Below the pieces are notes generated by a model that saw only the letters and a list, made by a program, of their open reading frames with translations, was not told the DNA's origin and ran no database searches. This document shows, in pieces, positions 47,404 through 60,762 of a stretch of DNA of 64,000 nucleotides. A program made the translations under genes and the position numbers. The stretch spans positions 39,483,267 through 39,547,266 of the forward strand of contig CM046308.1 in the NCBI GenBank assembly GCA_025267735.1, read 5' to 3'. Position 1 is the first letter of the stretch, and every line of letters begins with the position of its first letter. This DNA comes from Mactra quadrangularis (taxonomy: Eukaryota > Mollusca > Bivalvia > Venerida > Mactridae).

Positions 47404-50400
47404 AGTATCATCAGATTCAAGAATTAAAACTCTGAAGGTTTCAACTATATTCCATTGGCAATGATCAGGTCTCGTCCCGAATATCATTTGAAGACCACAC
47501 TGTGTGTGAAAAGATCAGACCTAAAAGGATACAAAAATGCACTTTAACTAAGCAAACTCTGTCTACAGGGCACACTCACTTCAACCCAGTGTCAGCAAAT
47601 GTTTTCACCTCAAAGTAGAAGCAAACACAGTAAAAAGTGTACTTCGAAAAGATGGGTAAAATAAATCTAAATTACAACTTATCATTCGAAATAATTTAAG
47701 AGTATCCCGTGTGGCGAATGAATGTATTGTTAGGTCACTGTTTTTGATAGTTTTATAGTTTAATATCAACGTTAATATAAAGGGATTACTTTCCCTGTTG
47801 TACCCGAAAAAATATAAAATACGCAACCTGATCCGGTAAAACTATTTAGGAAAAGGTGTAATAAAATGTATCTTCTGTATTCGCGGATATCTTGTTTCTT
47901 TTAGGGTTAATCCGTGCAATACTGTCAAATAAAAGCCGACAAACGATTGCTTGTATTCTTCTATTTGAAGCTGAATACGATACTCTCAGCAAATTGTTCC
48001 GAATGAGATCGTCTAAAGTAGCAAGCTAACCGTACCGTACCGAAATACTAGATTTTATATACCACCCGCGCGGGAGCAGCTCCGCGGTGAATTAATGCGG
48101 GCAAAATAATTTCAGATGTTTCTGATGCGGCCGTTTCGTGTTATCAGTTTGAAAAATCTGATTGTGTGACAAAATACGTTGTTTAAAGATTTGTTCTGGC
48201 TTTCATTCATGGGTGAAGACGAGTGTCAAGTTCTCATTCTAAAAACTTCAATGGTTTAGTAGCAAATTTATCGTGTAGTATGCCCAGCCTTAGAAATAAA
48301 CATTTATCACCTTGTACGCATGCGTGATGTACTTTGAATAAAACCAGGCGCGTGGAATAAAAGTTCGAGATTGTACTCGATTTTCTGCCGTTAGATGTCT
48401 GTATCGCCTCCATTTTCTGTTATGGCAGACTTGCAGATATGGTATTACCTTGCCTTGCAAATCAGTTCTCAAACGAAATTAAATTCCTCTTCAATTTGCA
48501 CGAAATTTCCTGCAAAAGGTTAATATCGTACTTTCTTCAGCCTATACATTTAAACACCAGTCAAAGCAAAACACAAAATTGCATGCTAGATCAAATCGTT
48601 TATCGTGAGTTTCGACGAGATTCGAACCGTAATTAAACCTATCTACAATACCCTTGAATATTGTATCAATCTCGCAATTCTTAAATATCTTAAAAACGTT
48701 GATAGGAATAAACATATTCAAACTGGATATTTTATTAGTTTGAGACATACTTGCACTACAACAGAGTATGTCAACGATCAGTAATCTCATGCGGTCATAT
48801 ATAAGTTGCTACAATCAAAAATAACATTAAGCATATCAAAATCCACTATTCAAATTTGTATGGGCACTTTTCAAGTAGTCAAGTTTAAATGTAAATATGT
48901 GTAGCTACACCTTCCTATATCCGTATGAGACTATTCATCGATGTTGAACTTTTTGTACTTTAGTACGTTGCTTTTCCCCGAAGTTGTATAACACCTATTA
49001 TCATGAATGAAGTATGATGAAAAAATAGTTCCACGTTTTGATAGATAGAATTAGTTTTGTATTCCTACGCCAAAAAGTTTACTTTCTGCGAAACATCAAT
49101 CAGTGAGTTAGCGAGGAAATGTTGGCATCCGATCAGAAATATGATGTCGTCTAAACAGATGAGAATAAAGTGAATAACATCGCCGAGATTGTAATAATAT
49201 TAAGAAAAGATAATATGTTTTGATTAATGAGAAATTGGTATAGAATATATGCTATGTACATAATTTGTTAGTTTGCACGCAACGAACAAACGCCAGATGG
49301 TTAAGTTATATGTTTTCGTAGTGCACCTTGCAGATTATTGTAAAATACATTTTGCATTCTTGAAAAAAGGAGGAGGTGTCTCACATAAGTGGTTTTTATT
49401 CGAGTTTGTTTTAATGACTGCAGATATATTTAATCATTACCGACGAAATGGCCATAAGAAATTGCTATTTTTGCTTCCAATATAAATAATTATATTTGAA
49501 ATGGTGTTTTTAACTGGATTATGCAGGATTGTTAATTAACACGTGCTGTGCGTGCGCACATTACCAAACAGTCGGGTTTCTACGAGAAATGATTTTCTTG
49601 AAGAGGAAAAAGAATAAAAAAACTATTTCTCGCAATCTTTTCAATTTTAATAAACGCTTGACCTTTATTAGTCGGTATACTTTTTTATGCTGTCAAACAC
49701 CAAACTTTTCACTGTGTTTCTAAGTGGCTGCAAAGTTGAAAATTGAAAATTTGCTTTTATCTGATACAACTGCACGTGGAATTCAAAAACTTTTCAAATT
49801 GATTGCTTAGATAAGGCTCGTTTATAAAATATTTACGATAATGACGGTAGTTACGATCATTTTCATGATAGAAAAAAATAAAATTTTATCGTACGAACAA
49901 TAAAGCGAGATTCGTATTTCGTTATTTTTTTGAAAAGTTGTTAATTCAAATTAAACTTAACTCCACCCCTTAACAATTCATATCGGCGGGATGAAGCAAC
50001 ATTAAAAATGGAAAGAAATTAACATAATGGTTCTGTGTGATACCAGACAAGGTCTAAGCACAGTACTTCCAGCAAAGAGATGTTAAAAAATACACCACGT
50101 GATCGTAAAATAAACCAATTATTATTAATAAATTCATTCATTAAACTAAAGGTACTTTCGCCTATTTTATTCGACAAAGTAATAGACTCGTGTTTTCGCA
50201 CGTGGAAAACAGACCTCCTGCTTTGCACCTAGCTTTCATTGAACCTGTGCGTATTGCTGTACGAGAGTCGTAAAATCTTCCTGTTATTTCTCACTAAACT
50301 CATATTTGAAATGTTTGAGATCTTTGAACTCGAATCATTCTCAACAGGTCATGTTTTTTCATGAGTTACCCATGATGCAATTCGTGCGTGATGGCCATGT

Positions 50401-50829
50401 TGAAATCCCTGTCGTTATGGAAACACACGTGATTACCCCCGACCGATTTTCAGTAAAACATTCTTTTACGACTTTTAAGAGTCATGTGTTTGAGTAAAAT
50501 GATCAAAATGTATCCGAGTTTCATTTCTAAATGAGACTCATTTTCAACTGTAAAAATGTTTGTGGTTTGAAAAGTAAGAAAACATGCCTTTACCTCGTTA
50601 ATTTACGTCAGCTTTTAATGACCACTTATGTAATTAGATCTCATTTCAAACGAATTGTTTCGTTATTTCGTTTCAAATATTTTAACGATATATTTTCTTA
50701 CGATACATGGATAAGCACTTTTTTACATCTTCTGAAGTGAAGTGTTAAGAAATTTATACGATTTTTACACCGCCCTCAATGACTCGGAATACTTTCTTAT
50801 CCGCTACTGGTCAGCATTAATGTAAAGCT

Positions 50830-51171
50830 ACAGTCCAATAAACATAAAAATAGTCGTGAGGGCACCGTACGGGTGCCGTGCGATCAAGCTCCGCAAGGAC
50901 CCGTGCGAACTCTTGCGTACCCTTACGGACTGTTACATTTTTACCAGGGTCCCTGAGATGAGCCCAGAATAAACGTATCAGTTTCAGAGTCAAAACGTGA
51001 ACAAAATAGTGGCTAAGTATGGATTAAACATGCATATCTTCCAGCAATAGCTCTGTACGGGTGTGTTGTTTTGTACCATGTGCGTACCGTAACCTTGATA
51101 CGCAAGGCTTCCTGCGGCCTACGACTGTCTGCACGTACGGGTCCGCAACAAGCCACGATTTTATGGGACTG
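50830..51171. mobile_element. MITE, family F, copy 2
   Basis: Homologue of 37307-37639: ends CAGTCCAATAAACATAAAAA and GATTTTATGGGACTGA, with the same CpG-rich interior. Similarity appears to extend a few bases beyond both ends (TAAAGCTA left, GGCAT right), so the true borders may be slightly wider. Confidence 0.88.
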
Positions 51172-51236
51172 AGGCATAAGCTATACAATGGTATAGTACA
51201 ATAGCATTAGGGTACCCTAATTTTATTTCAAGTATC

Positions 51237-51340
51237 TTTGGCGCAGATATTAACCCCGCTCATTTAAATACTCACATCGATGTTTGTGTACTCACTATAA
51301 TAGAGTATTTAAATCAGAGGGGTTAATGTATGCGCCAATG
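51237..51340. mobile_element. palindromic element, family R, copy 1
   Basis: TTTGGCGCAGATATTAACCC, CGCTCATTTAAATACTC faces GAGTATTTAAATCAGAGGGG, TTAATGTATGCGCCAATGAC: inverted arms of about 40 bp around a CATCGATGTTTGTG centre. Copy 2 is at 19500-19600. Confidence 0.85.
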
Positions 51341-53207
51341 ACAGTTTTATAAAATTTACCAATACTTTATATGAAACAAAATGATGTGGGTAGTCACAAG
51401 CTTTAGTTATCAGCATTGCATGGATGGTGTTGGTATTCTTATAAGACTGTCGTGCTTTCGAGTCCAAAGATTTTTTGAATAATAGAAGACAAGTTTCCTC
51501 TGATGAAAGCAAACAGCCTTGCACACCAAGATGAACACTTACTTATGTTTATACAAGAGTACATTGGACCCAACGACTAAGTTGGACTATATTTTCCGAC
51601 ATTAATTTGAATAACAAATTATCAAGTTCAATTATGAGTGCCGCTGATAAACAGATGTATAGGTATACAAAATGGGTAAATATGGGTCGCCGATGTCGAT
51701 TAAATGTATCAAATATGGAACGACAATGTCGCATAAAATGTATCAAATATGAAACGCCAATGTCAATTCAAATGCATCCTATGGAACGCCGTTGTCATTC
51801 TAGATATATCTCAGTATGCACACACACTTCATACTGTTGTAAATCTTTAATCAGCATTAAAAATACTTTAAGTTATAGATTTAACTTAAGTTGAAATATC
51901 TAGTTTTGTTAGAATAAATGAAAGCAATAAAATGTTTATTTTCATGTTCATGAAATGTATGTTATCATTTAACTAGCCGCGGGGAGGGACCTCCCCTCAC
52001 ACTTTGTTTCCACGAAAAATGGTTTTTTATCAAATGAAACATTGATATGCATCTTCAAAAAATAATGAAACATAACTATTTTGCGAGCTATCATACTAAA
52101 ATATTTGCACTTGAAACAGAACGTTATATTATTTTAATATGTATATTTAATTGCCATTATTTAGTGGCTCCCTGCACGCGCTTTACGTCACGAATTGATA
52201 GATTTTTTTTCTAATTTTAGTAATATCAAACATTTGTTTGTCGATAACAGTTTTCAGTTCCACAAGACGTAAACAATTAGCGTTATTAAATCAAACATCT
52301 TATTTTCAAAGAACATCTGAATTTTATCAATGTTCATCGTTTAGATGCAGAGTTATGACTATTGTTACATTCGAATCATTCGAATTTACGAGCTACGCTA
52401 GCTTTACACGCGAGCCGTAGTTTCGAAAATAACAATAAAATGATTTATATTATTCTTGGTAGGATATGTTAAATTGATTAGGTAATAAAAACACGTGTGT
52501 TTGTTAGATTGAATTGTGGAACATTTCTTTGATATTTAATCGATTAGGTATCGTCTGCTTTGTATGAAAATTAGAAATGCAGATATTGATATTAATTTTC
52601 GCGATTTTCTTCTCTGTTTTGAATAGCATTTTATCACGAACGAAATAATAATAACCAGAATGGATCAGTAATCATGTAAATGTGTTTTTGTTATGAAAAA
52701 TACATTTTGCGTCAAAGAAATGATCATAGAATACAGTCATTTGAAATATATGACAATGCTGATGGTATTTCTGTTTATGTTTTAACATTTATAGGCTGTG
52801 AGAAGCCATTTTCTCGCATCTATTTCACGGAATGTTCAAACGTTCGACTTGGTAATTATCTATGCCATAAATCCTAAATTGTATCATATTAAATCTTTTT
52901 TCACTATTTTTAAATTTAATGTTTTGCATATCATGGATAACATTTAAAATAATGCTCCTAGATTATGTGTAGTTGATCGTTTTAGAGCTCATACTCTTCC
53001 GGACAGAAATGAATCGAGTGGTAAGCTAAGATTATGTGCCAAAATATTTTGTGCAGAAGATTCAGAGGGAACAATTACAAATCTCAGGCTATTGTGGCCA
53101 TTTTCAGAAAAAGAAATGTAATTGTTATTTTATGCACTATTTGATTTTTTTCTTTTTTTTTTTGCTGCTGAAAGAATTTGACGAAAAAACAAATGATGTC
53201 TGAATGT

Positions 53208-53382
53208 CACGTGACTAAAATGCCTGGTATAGCAAGATGGTGATGATAAAGAGTAATAAATTGTTCTCAGTCTGAATGCAACAAGACAGCTTTAAACCCT
53301 ATTAGAGAATATGTACGGCTGTAACACAACAGGCATCACGTGGGTATCGTCAGCGGTGAACACGTGATCACGTGAGCACGTG
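53208..53382. promoter_or_regulatory. cluster of CACGTG E-boxes
   Basis: CACGTG occurs at 53208-53213, 53337-53342, 53361-53366, 53369-53374 and 53377-53382. The last three are spaced exactly 8 bp apart. CACGTG is bound by bHLH-zip factors (Myc/Max, USF, MITF/TFE). A regulatory role in the dac intron is inference. Confidence 0.45.
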
Positions 53383-54035
53383 ATCTATTCATACAGTGAT
53401 ATTTAAACATAATGGGATTTAATTCATCAGGTTAACCCAGGCAGTCACACATAAACAGAATTAGATTGGAAATTAGAAAATCATATCATAGCAAATCACG
53501 TCCTTAATGATTCTCAAATGAAGTGAGAAAGTGAATTTTAATTAGGTGTATTATGCGACATCCTCAGTAAAACAGCGGGCCTATTTACATGCCAAATTTT
53601 GGAGGAGAGGTTGACAAAACGAAGCAGACAATCTCGTGGTGATTGAATAGAAACAGTGCGTATTATTTTTACCCCGTAATCGATTCTTTTTTACGCCAAA
53701 TTATCATTTTAATCAGAAAGTAGAGTTTTGGGGTACTGATCGCGGTTATTTATGCAGATTTGTCACTGTTTGCCCGACTGGTAACCTTTGTTACAGCGAA
53801 ATATATCATTTTCGTCAACTACTATCGTATAAAAAGAAGATATCCTAACTGACAAATAATATTTGTCAAAATTGTGTAAATTATGAACGTTTGTCAAATA
53901 CTGTTTTGAATAGTTTTTAGGGTAGCGTGTTTGGAAACCAATTTCTGGCAATGGTTACCTTTTAAATGGGTATATGGTGCAAGTTGGGAACCAAACACGA
54001 TCAAAATGCTAACTGAAGTCAATGTCTCATCGAAA

Positions 54036-54358
54036 CCGTCCAGCTAACTCAGTTGGTAGCAAGCAAGTCTACTGATCGAGGGGTCGTGGGTTCGATTCCC
54101 GGGCGGGGCATACTTTCGTGGAGCTTGGTCATGAAATTATTTCTACGGCCATTTTCCCTCCTACCAATGATTCTTAATTATGTAGGACAGTTGTCAGTCA
54201 CTGACGAAAGTATGCGCTTTGTAGTTGGTTAACAGCTAAATCCAGAGATTTAGTCTTTCCAGGAACAGTGAGTAGGTTGACTGACTGCCGTTACATGACT
54301 TGTACAATGTGTTGCTACGGCGATAAACCCAACATAAAACAAACAAACAAACAAACAA
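54036..54358 (+). repeat. tRNA-derived SINE, family A, full length
   Basis: Head CCAGCTAACTCAGTTGGTAG, B box GGGTTCGATTCCCGGGCGGG, complete body and the tail ACGGCGATAAACCCAACATA followed by (ACAA)n (54337-54358). It is the cleanest head in the window, but the attached body and tail show it is a SINE, not a tRNA gene. A family-B copy starts about 50 bp downstream. Confidence 0.92.
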
Positions 54359-54410
54359 CGTCTCTTCACAAGGAAACGAAACTTTATAAAGAGTTACTGA
54401 CTTATATTTG

Positions 54411-54707
54411 AACCCAGGTCGATAGCGCAGTTGGTAGCGCGCCGGGATTTGATATCTCGTGTTCTGAAGGGGGTGCGGGTTCGAATGCCACCCGGGGAGG
54501 TTATACTCTTCCAAGAAAATTGACAATAATGTCAATTTTCCTCCATTGATTAGATAATATGGAGAAGTTTCCGGCATTGTGGAAGGGTGGGTGAGTACTG
54601 GTTATATACAACAAAAACTGGGTCCACGAAAGCTAGGTTAGGTGTGCTGGACGCCGTGAAATGACCTAAATTGTATTGACACGGGGTTAAACCCAGTAAA
54701 AAAAGTA
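54411..54707 (+). repeat. tRNA-derived SINE, family B, full length with 11-bp target duplication
   Basis: Flanked by ACTTATATTTG at 54400-54410 and 54708-54718. Head AGGTCGATAGCGCAGTTGGT, B box GCGGGTTCGAATGCCACCCG, body with GACAATAATGTCAATTTTCC and tail GGACGCCGTGAAATGACCTA ... ACACGGGGTTAAACCCAGTA followed by a run of A. The intact duplication and tail suggest a relatively recent insertion. The antisense frame at 54236-54577 is not a gene. Confidence 0.95.
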
Positions 54708-55521
54708 ACTTATATTTGTCTCTTTTTCAAGACCACGGTTTTTGTATAGATACATGTACTTCTGTTTTACTCCCCACACAAGTACACTAATGTTATAACA
54801 TATTAAAATGATATACAACGGTCGCTGTTTTTATCTAATATCTATGTCTCGGTGTCGGTATTGTTAAGATAGCAATCACATTATTCTATTGCAGTTTTAT
54901 TCCATCTATTTATTGAGGCCCGGCTTCAGGGTCCGCCGCCAAAGCGATATTTCGCGCATACATACTCAATACACGCCTTTAGCGCAGTAGTCGAAGCATT
55001 TTCGAAATCATTTGATTACAAATGCATGGCGCACATTGCACAGCCCCAATGCTGCAATACATCAAAATTATTACAAACCATTATACAAAATGGAATAATC
55101 ATTAACAACATTTAGAATATAAAATAATGTTTAAAATGCTGTTGTTATTCCGACATTCGGTGACCCCTTTATTCATAATTTTCGAATGATCTTAATCATT
55201 CAAAAATATTGCCATTTTATGAGTCGTATTAATAATATATTCACGAGAGATATAAAAATGAGTATTGTAATATTTAATATTTCTACACGGTGCGTGCGTT
55301 TTTATAAAACTGCATGAATATTATATGTTTTAATGATTTCGGTATTGATATAAAATGGTATGATATGCGATAGTGGAAAATACGACGAAATTGTCTGTAA
55401 GAAATAAATATGGGAAAATGACTCGCAATGTTTTATGATACGGAAATATTATATTTCAATGTTTCACGAAAAGAGGTAGATATTTATAGAATATTTACAA
55501 GTCTTCGAAATGGTACATGGT

Positions 55522-55820
55522 TGGTTTTAACGCCGTAGCAACACACTATATAGGTCATATTACGGCAGTCAGTTAGCCTACTCTCCGTTCTTATAAGACT
55601 AGATCTCTGGATTTAGCTGTTACTAGTAACTAGTTACTAGGCGCATACTTTCGGCAGTATCTGACAACTGCCCTAAATGATTTAGAATCAGTGGTAGAAG
55701 GGAGAATGGCCGAAGAATTTATTTCATGACCAAACACCGAAAAAGTATGCCCAGTCTGTGAATCAAACCTAGGACCCCTAATCAGTAGGCTTGTGCTAAA
55801 CCGACTAAGCTAGCCAGACC
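55522..55820 (-). repeat. tRNA-derived SINE, family A
   Basis: Minus-strand full-length copy: tail complement GGTTTTAACGCCGTAGCAAC, body complement GACAACTGCCCTAAATGATT, B-box complement GAATCAAACCTAGGACCCC and A-box complement ACCGACTAAGCTAGCC. It contains a local duplication TTACTAGTAACTAGTTACTA. Confidence 0.88.
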
Positions 55821-56571
55821 ACTTCCATTCAGTTCAAGTTTAGTTCAATTTCATTCCAGAACTACAGTGCATTCACCCCTCCATAAGAATTACGTAATCA
55901 CTAATTTTAAAGAACTCATTTAAATTACAGTAATTTATATTTAATATTTGTATTAACAATTCCAAGTACTTTCATATTTAATTTAATTACGGATGTAATT
56001 ACATGTACATGTAAGACAATTTAGTTTGGAAAAATTAGTAAGAATTATTAAGAATGTATTCAATTAGTATCCGATTATGAGTTTGTACTTGTTTAAAATG
56101 CGAATTAGGTGCAACCGCACTACTCTCTAAAAAATTTGACTATATTTTGATGGTTTTAAATGACTTATCAGCGTCTAAATGAATACTTAATATTTCAAGG
56201 CATATTTTCCTTTTTAAGTAAGATATAAAAAAACAAGTACCATAGCACACGCCAACAAAATACAAACGCGTCGTTTACAAAAATGAGCGAGCGTTACGTG
56301 CCGTTTTAACATATCCATGATATTGACATGGTTGTATCATCAGACGACCTTGAATAGTCAACATTACAATATCCATCCCCTATTTTTTGTAAACAGCGAC
56401 CCTACATCAGCCCCAGGCATGCCACACAACGTAGATATTAGGGAGACCCGACATCTAGATCTGACAAGCAAGGTCTTCCACAACATATATATTGTCAAAC
56501 AATCACGAAATTGTCTAAATTTTGAATTGGGCATACATTTATTCCTTAGATATTAACAGCCTTGATTATCT

Positions 56572-56832
56572 TATTTTTTACTGGGTTTAACGCCGGAGTC
56601 CAGCGCACCAAACCTAGCTTTCCTGGGCCCTTGTCTATAACCAGTTCTCACTAACCCATCCACATGACCGGAAACTTCTCCATGTTATCTTATTAATAGA
56701 GGAAAATAGACATTATTGTCAAATTTTGATGGAAGGGTATAACCTCCTTGGGTAGGATTCGAACCATTACCCCCTTCGGGAAACGAGATTCCAAATCCCG
56801 GCGCGCTACCAACTGGGCTATTTACCCGGGTT
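56572..56832 (-). repeat. tRNA-derived SINE, family B, with 10-bp target duplication
   Basis: Flanked by TTGATTATCT at 56562-56571 and 56833-56842. Minus-strand copy with the tail complement ACTGGGTTTAACGCCGGAGT, body complement GACATTATTGTCAAATTTTG, B-box complement AGGATTCGAACCATTACCCC and A-box complement GCGCGCTACCAACTGGGCTA. Confidence 0.93.
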
Positions 56833-57402
56833 TTGATTATCTAAAAATGGACACTTCAAAAAATAAATAGGAATCATTAATTGTTTAATCTTTTATGTCA
56901 TTTCGTGAACATATTAGTTTATGTATCAAAGTATCAAACTATAAACAAATTATTTTTCAAATGAAACTAAGATATCTGGCCAGACGTATACTGTATATAA
57001 TTCTAATATATCATCCCGCCCCGCATTTCTTATCATAACTATTATAATATTTTCTTTTCATTCATGTAATTGGAAAGGCGTGGTCTACGTCAACACGATC
57101 CGTCATTCTATGAAATGAAAAACTGTTTAGTATGACTGAAAAGTAATCAGCGCTGTTTCAAAATAAGAAAATATTTTTCGATTCCCGCATTTTTTGCGAA
57201 GTAAGAGTGAATCCTATTTCAATACGTTTGACATTCGTCTCCATTGATAAGTCATCTGACACCGAATTCAATTATAAAGATAGCAAATGGTTCACCTATC
57301 TGATACAAAAATTGAAATATCGGTATGACGGCAGGACATTGCGATAAAACATGGGTCCTCATTTCATTCGTATTTCACGGTAGGCATCTTGAGATGCAGT
57401 AC

Positions 57403-57625
57403 ACCTTTTCACAAAAATCTTACGACAAAAGTTATCGTAAGTCATTTTCATAAATTTGCACTTTTAAGTCAGAAGGATAATAATCATAACCATTTTATGA
57501 TTTTCAAAATATATAGAATATTCTACATAATTCAATAATATTTGGAATTGATTGGCCAAAACATTGACCGTATTATGTATGTTTCTTGCTATTGACTTAC
57601 GATGATTTTCGTTGAATTGTTTACT
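57403..57625. mobile_element. stem-loop MITE, family H
   Basis: CACAAAAATCTTACGACAAA then AGTTATCGTAAGTCATTTTC on the left, and CTATTGACTTACGATGATTT then TCGTTGAATTG on the right. The internal TTCAATAATATTTGGAATTG then ATTGGCCAAAACA is shared with 20905-21060. Confidence 0.8.
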
Positions 57626-58509
57626 ACCGACGAAGGGAAACCGACGACGCAAATGTATGTGCATTTTTTTATACTTTTTTATATTAACTGAACAGTATTT
57701 CAATTATTGTTTCAAATTTCACTGTTTTCGTAGGCAATCAATCATCCGAAAAAAAACGTAGCACATACAAAAGTTTTAATTTAAATAGTTGTAATTTTTT
57801 ATACCCCTCTACGAAAAGTTAATATTATTTATTTTGTACGTTTTACCACAGCTTCAAAAACCACCAAAGTTTTGATGTAAACAGATTTATTAAAATGACA
57901 TGAAATCGTGCCATCAATTTTAATTGAATAGATTTTCATCTATTATGATAATTGAATAGAAAATAGTTTCAGACAATTTATTTGTAAATTGATACACTGA
58001 TGAGAAACAAGGATGTGCATCTGTATCGGTTCAGGTACTGACAAACCTGGATTAGCTGGCCTCACAGTGAAAAACACAACATTTTACCACTCAATGAACA
58101 TGACAGCATATTACTTCTTATCGGTGGCCCCTAAAATTTACCGCTCAAGGAAGATGACTGCTTAGGACTTTTTGTTGGTGGTCACACGATGGAAATTACT
58201 ATTTACACTAAAATCGACCACTCAAGATACACGCTGCCTTTCGAGCACTTAAATCAGCAGGGTGAATGTATGAGCCATGGCACTGACGGTGGAATAAACT
58301 ATACCAATATTTATTAAAAGGAGACTGCTAAAGAACGATCACCCCCTAAAGTTGCATAGGTCGACTGCTTAATAAAGAAAATCAATCTAGTTTGGTTGTA
58401 CGGAGACAGCAACGTCTTCATTAGTTTATAATGCAGTTTATTTCTAAATGCATGAGACACTGCTGACCGACCATGGTTTGAAAATAATTCTTAAACTACA
58501 TTGCCCGAT

Positions 58510-58799
58510 AGGGGCGGATCCAGGATTTTTTATAGGGGGTCCGAACTTTTCTAGGGGGGTCCGAACTTTTCTAGGGGGGGGGGTTCCGAACCTCGAACCA
58601 CAACCACAATATACACATTTTGCAGAAAAAATGCAACTTATTGATAATAAAAACTACATTACCATTAAATCTATGTTAAGCACCGAGAAAAATTGCTTTA
58701 ATGACTTATAGGCAAGAAATACACTAATGGACAGGTACATTTCCAAATTCTAGGGGAGGTCCGGAACCCCCTGACCAACCCCACTGGATTCGCCTATGC
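58510..58799 (+). mobile_element. MITE-like repeat, family E, copy 4
   Basis: AGGGGCGGATCCAGGATTTT, a directly duplicated GGGGGGTCCGAACTTTTCTA, the core ACAATATACACATTTTGCAG and ACACTAATGGACAGGTACAT, and the end CCACTGGATTCGCCTATG. The best-preserved 5' end in the family. Confidence 0.8.
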
Positions 58800-59419
58800 C
58801 CGATTAGACAACCAGGTAAATGTTGTATATACTTTCCAGAGTAAAATGTTTCTTAGCAGTAACAAGTTGCCCGAGCCCAAATATTGGTTATAAGAGGTAA
58901 TAGGACGACCGTTATTGCCCAGATGGGCTATAAGTCGACATTTTGATAAATTTAAGTGACTTCAAGCCCAGGTGTGTCTGTATAACTTGAAGAGGAAGGA
59001 TAACTACACCATAGCGTGAAATCTTAGTGACAATAAATGAATGATAGTAAATGGCAAAGATAGTTTTAACAATACATGCTCTGAACTTTAACCTTTATAA
59101 CCAAATGTCCAAACAGGCAGTTAATAACATTAAGTGTCGTTTTACTAATAAAAATATGAATATTTATTCATGCACTGAACTTGAGCGAACTGTGCCTTCA
59201 ACATAAATACATTGTACTCCTATCAATGCTTAAGACATCGTCAGGAAACAGTAAAATGAGGTTTAATGTTACTTTTGGCTTCAGAGCTGAGTGCGTTCGT
59301 TTGCTCTTGATGCGAAATTGCCAGTTTTTACTCCGTGTTTGGTTTTCAGTGTTGTTTTAGGACGAACAGTTTACTAAGCCACGTTTCCTGGATTGCAACA
59401 GGACAGCATATTATCAAAA

Positions 59420-59480
59420 TCTTACGATAATATAACAATACATTATAGAAGGATTTACGACAAAATAGATCGTACGACGC
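59420..59480. repeat. family-H end motif
   Basis: AATCTTACGATAATATAACA and GGATTTACGACAAAATAGAT then CGTACGAC resemble the paired ends of family H with almost no interior. Confidence 0.5.
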
Positions 59481-59687
59481 TTGATACATGTTATATGCAC
59501 CCAAGGTCTATAGACACCCGTTTTCCTTAGTTAACTACTGCCTTGCACAATACACTCCAAACGCTCTTCGACGAGATCCAAGCAAAACCAAAATATGTAC
59601 AAAATTGAAACTAGCAACAAACAGTCTATATGCAAATAATTTTTTTCAACTATAAATTATTATTTCTCTGTTCAGTTTATAACAAGA

Positions 59688-59730
59688 GTGAAATAAATAG
59701 ATCTTACACTGAAATTAACAAATTTTCTGG
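59688..59730. repeat. fragment matching the 63.0-kb element
   Basis: GAGTGAAATAAATAGATCTT then ACACTGAAATTAACAAATTT is nearly identical to 62994-63038, including about 20 bp outside the 119-bp palindrome. This suggests the repeat unit is larger than the palindrome itself. Confidence 0.75.
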
Positions 59731-60762
59731 CGATTATATGCTTCAAGCTAGTAAGCAGAGCGTGTTCCCAACTCAATATATTTAGATTTTTGCACACTTC
59801 CGATAAAAAGAGACCATAGTATGCATTTTATGCTAGCAAATAGAAATGCTCAGTTCTCTAATAATTGCAAAGTTAATACCAATCTGCGTAAACACATATC
59901 CAGTAGACCACGGTCGTACTGGATCTGTACTTTTTCCCTTTGAGGTCACGTCGAGATGAACTTTGTGTCGACCAATCAATGCGTAGCTTTCATCTAGACG
60001 AAAACACTATTAATCACATTTTGATTTCGTAATTTCTATTTTTAGACCAAGTTTTGCTTGCTAATTTAACCGCGGTAATATTCACAGGCTGTGATTGGGC
60101 GGCTCATTTCAAATTTCGTGACGTAGACGATGTAAACAAGTTACGTATCATAACAATTTCGTCATGAATATTATGATGAGAAAAGGTCACCTGAACGTGA
60201 CCTTCGTTTGGAAAAGGCCAGATCTACATTAGCAAGTATGCGAGCGGTAAAATTGTAGATCGGGTTTTAATCAGATTGAGTTAATACTAAATATGCAAAT
60301 TCTGCTCATAACGAGTTTTTCTTACATGAGATCAGTTCTCTATTCAGTTCATACTGTTGACCAAATATGCAAATTGAGCTCTGAGTGAGGTAAGCTTAAT
60401 AGTGCTCAGTTCTCTATTCAATTATGTTCTGTTCTAAAAATGAAAAACGTCACCCCAGCGCCAATCAACATTTTTACGGCGTATTGTTCCTGCTAGGTGT
60501 TGCCCCTTTTAACAAGTTGAGTTATGACCGTACAGAGATATAAAAACATTTCAAAATATGTCAAAAGAGTCATGAAAAATCAAATCAAATATTTAATTAC
60601 ACAAAACCGTTGTCATTATCCTGTCAAGTTTTTTTCATAAACATATGTTAATTATTTAATATATCTCACTTCAAAGTAATTAACGTCAGAGATGGCATAT
60701 TCAATGCTACTAGTTGACACAAGCGTTCTATTCGCTACTTGGATGAACTGCAGCCCCGTGCC

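Noticed and set aside
54036..54110. Apparent tRNA gene with good A and B boxes
   Set aside because: Followed by the SINE body and tail in every copy (also at 1874, 23922, 17231 and 21477); no independent tRNA gene is supported.
54236..54577. 113-codon minus-strand frame
   Set aside because: Runs across the tail of one SINE and the head of another in antisense, so it is repeat-derived.
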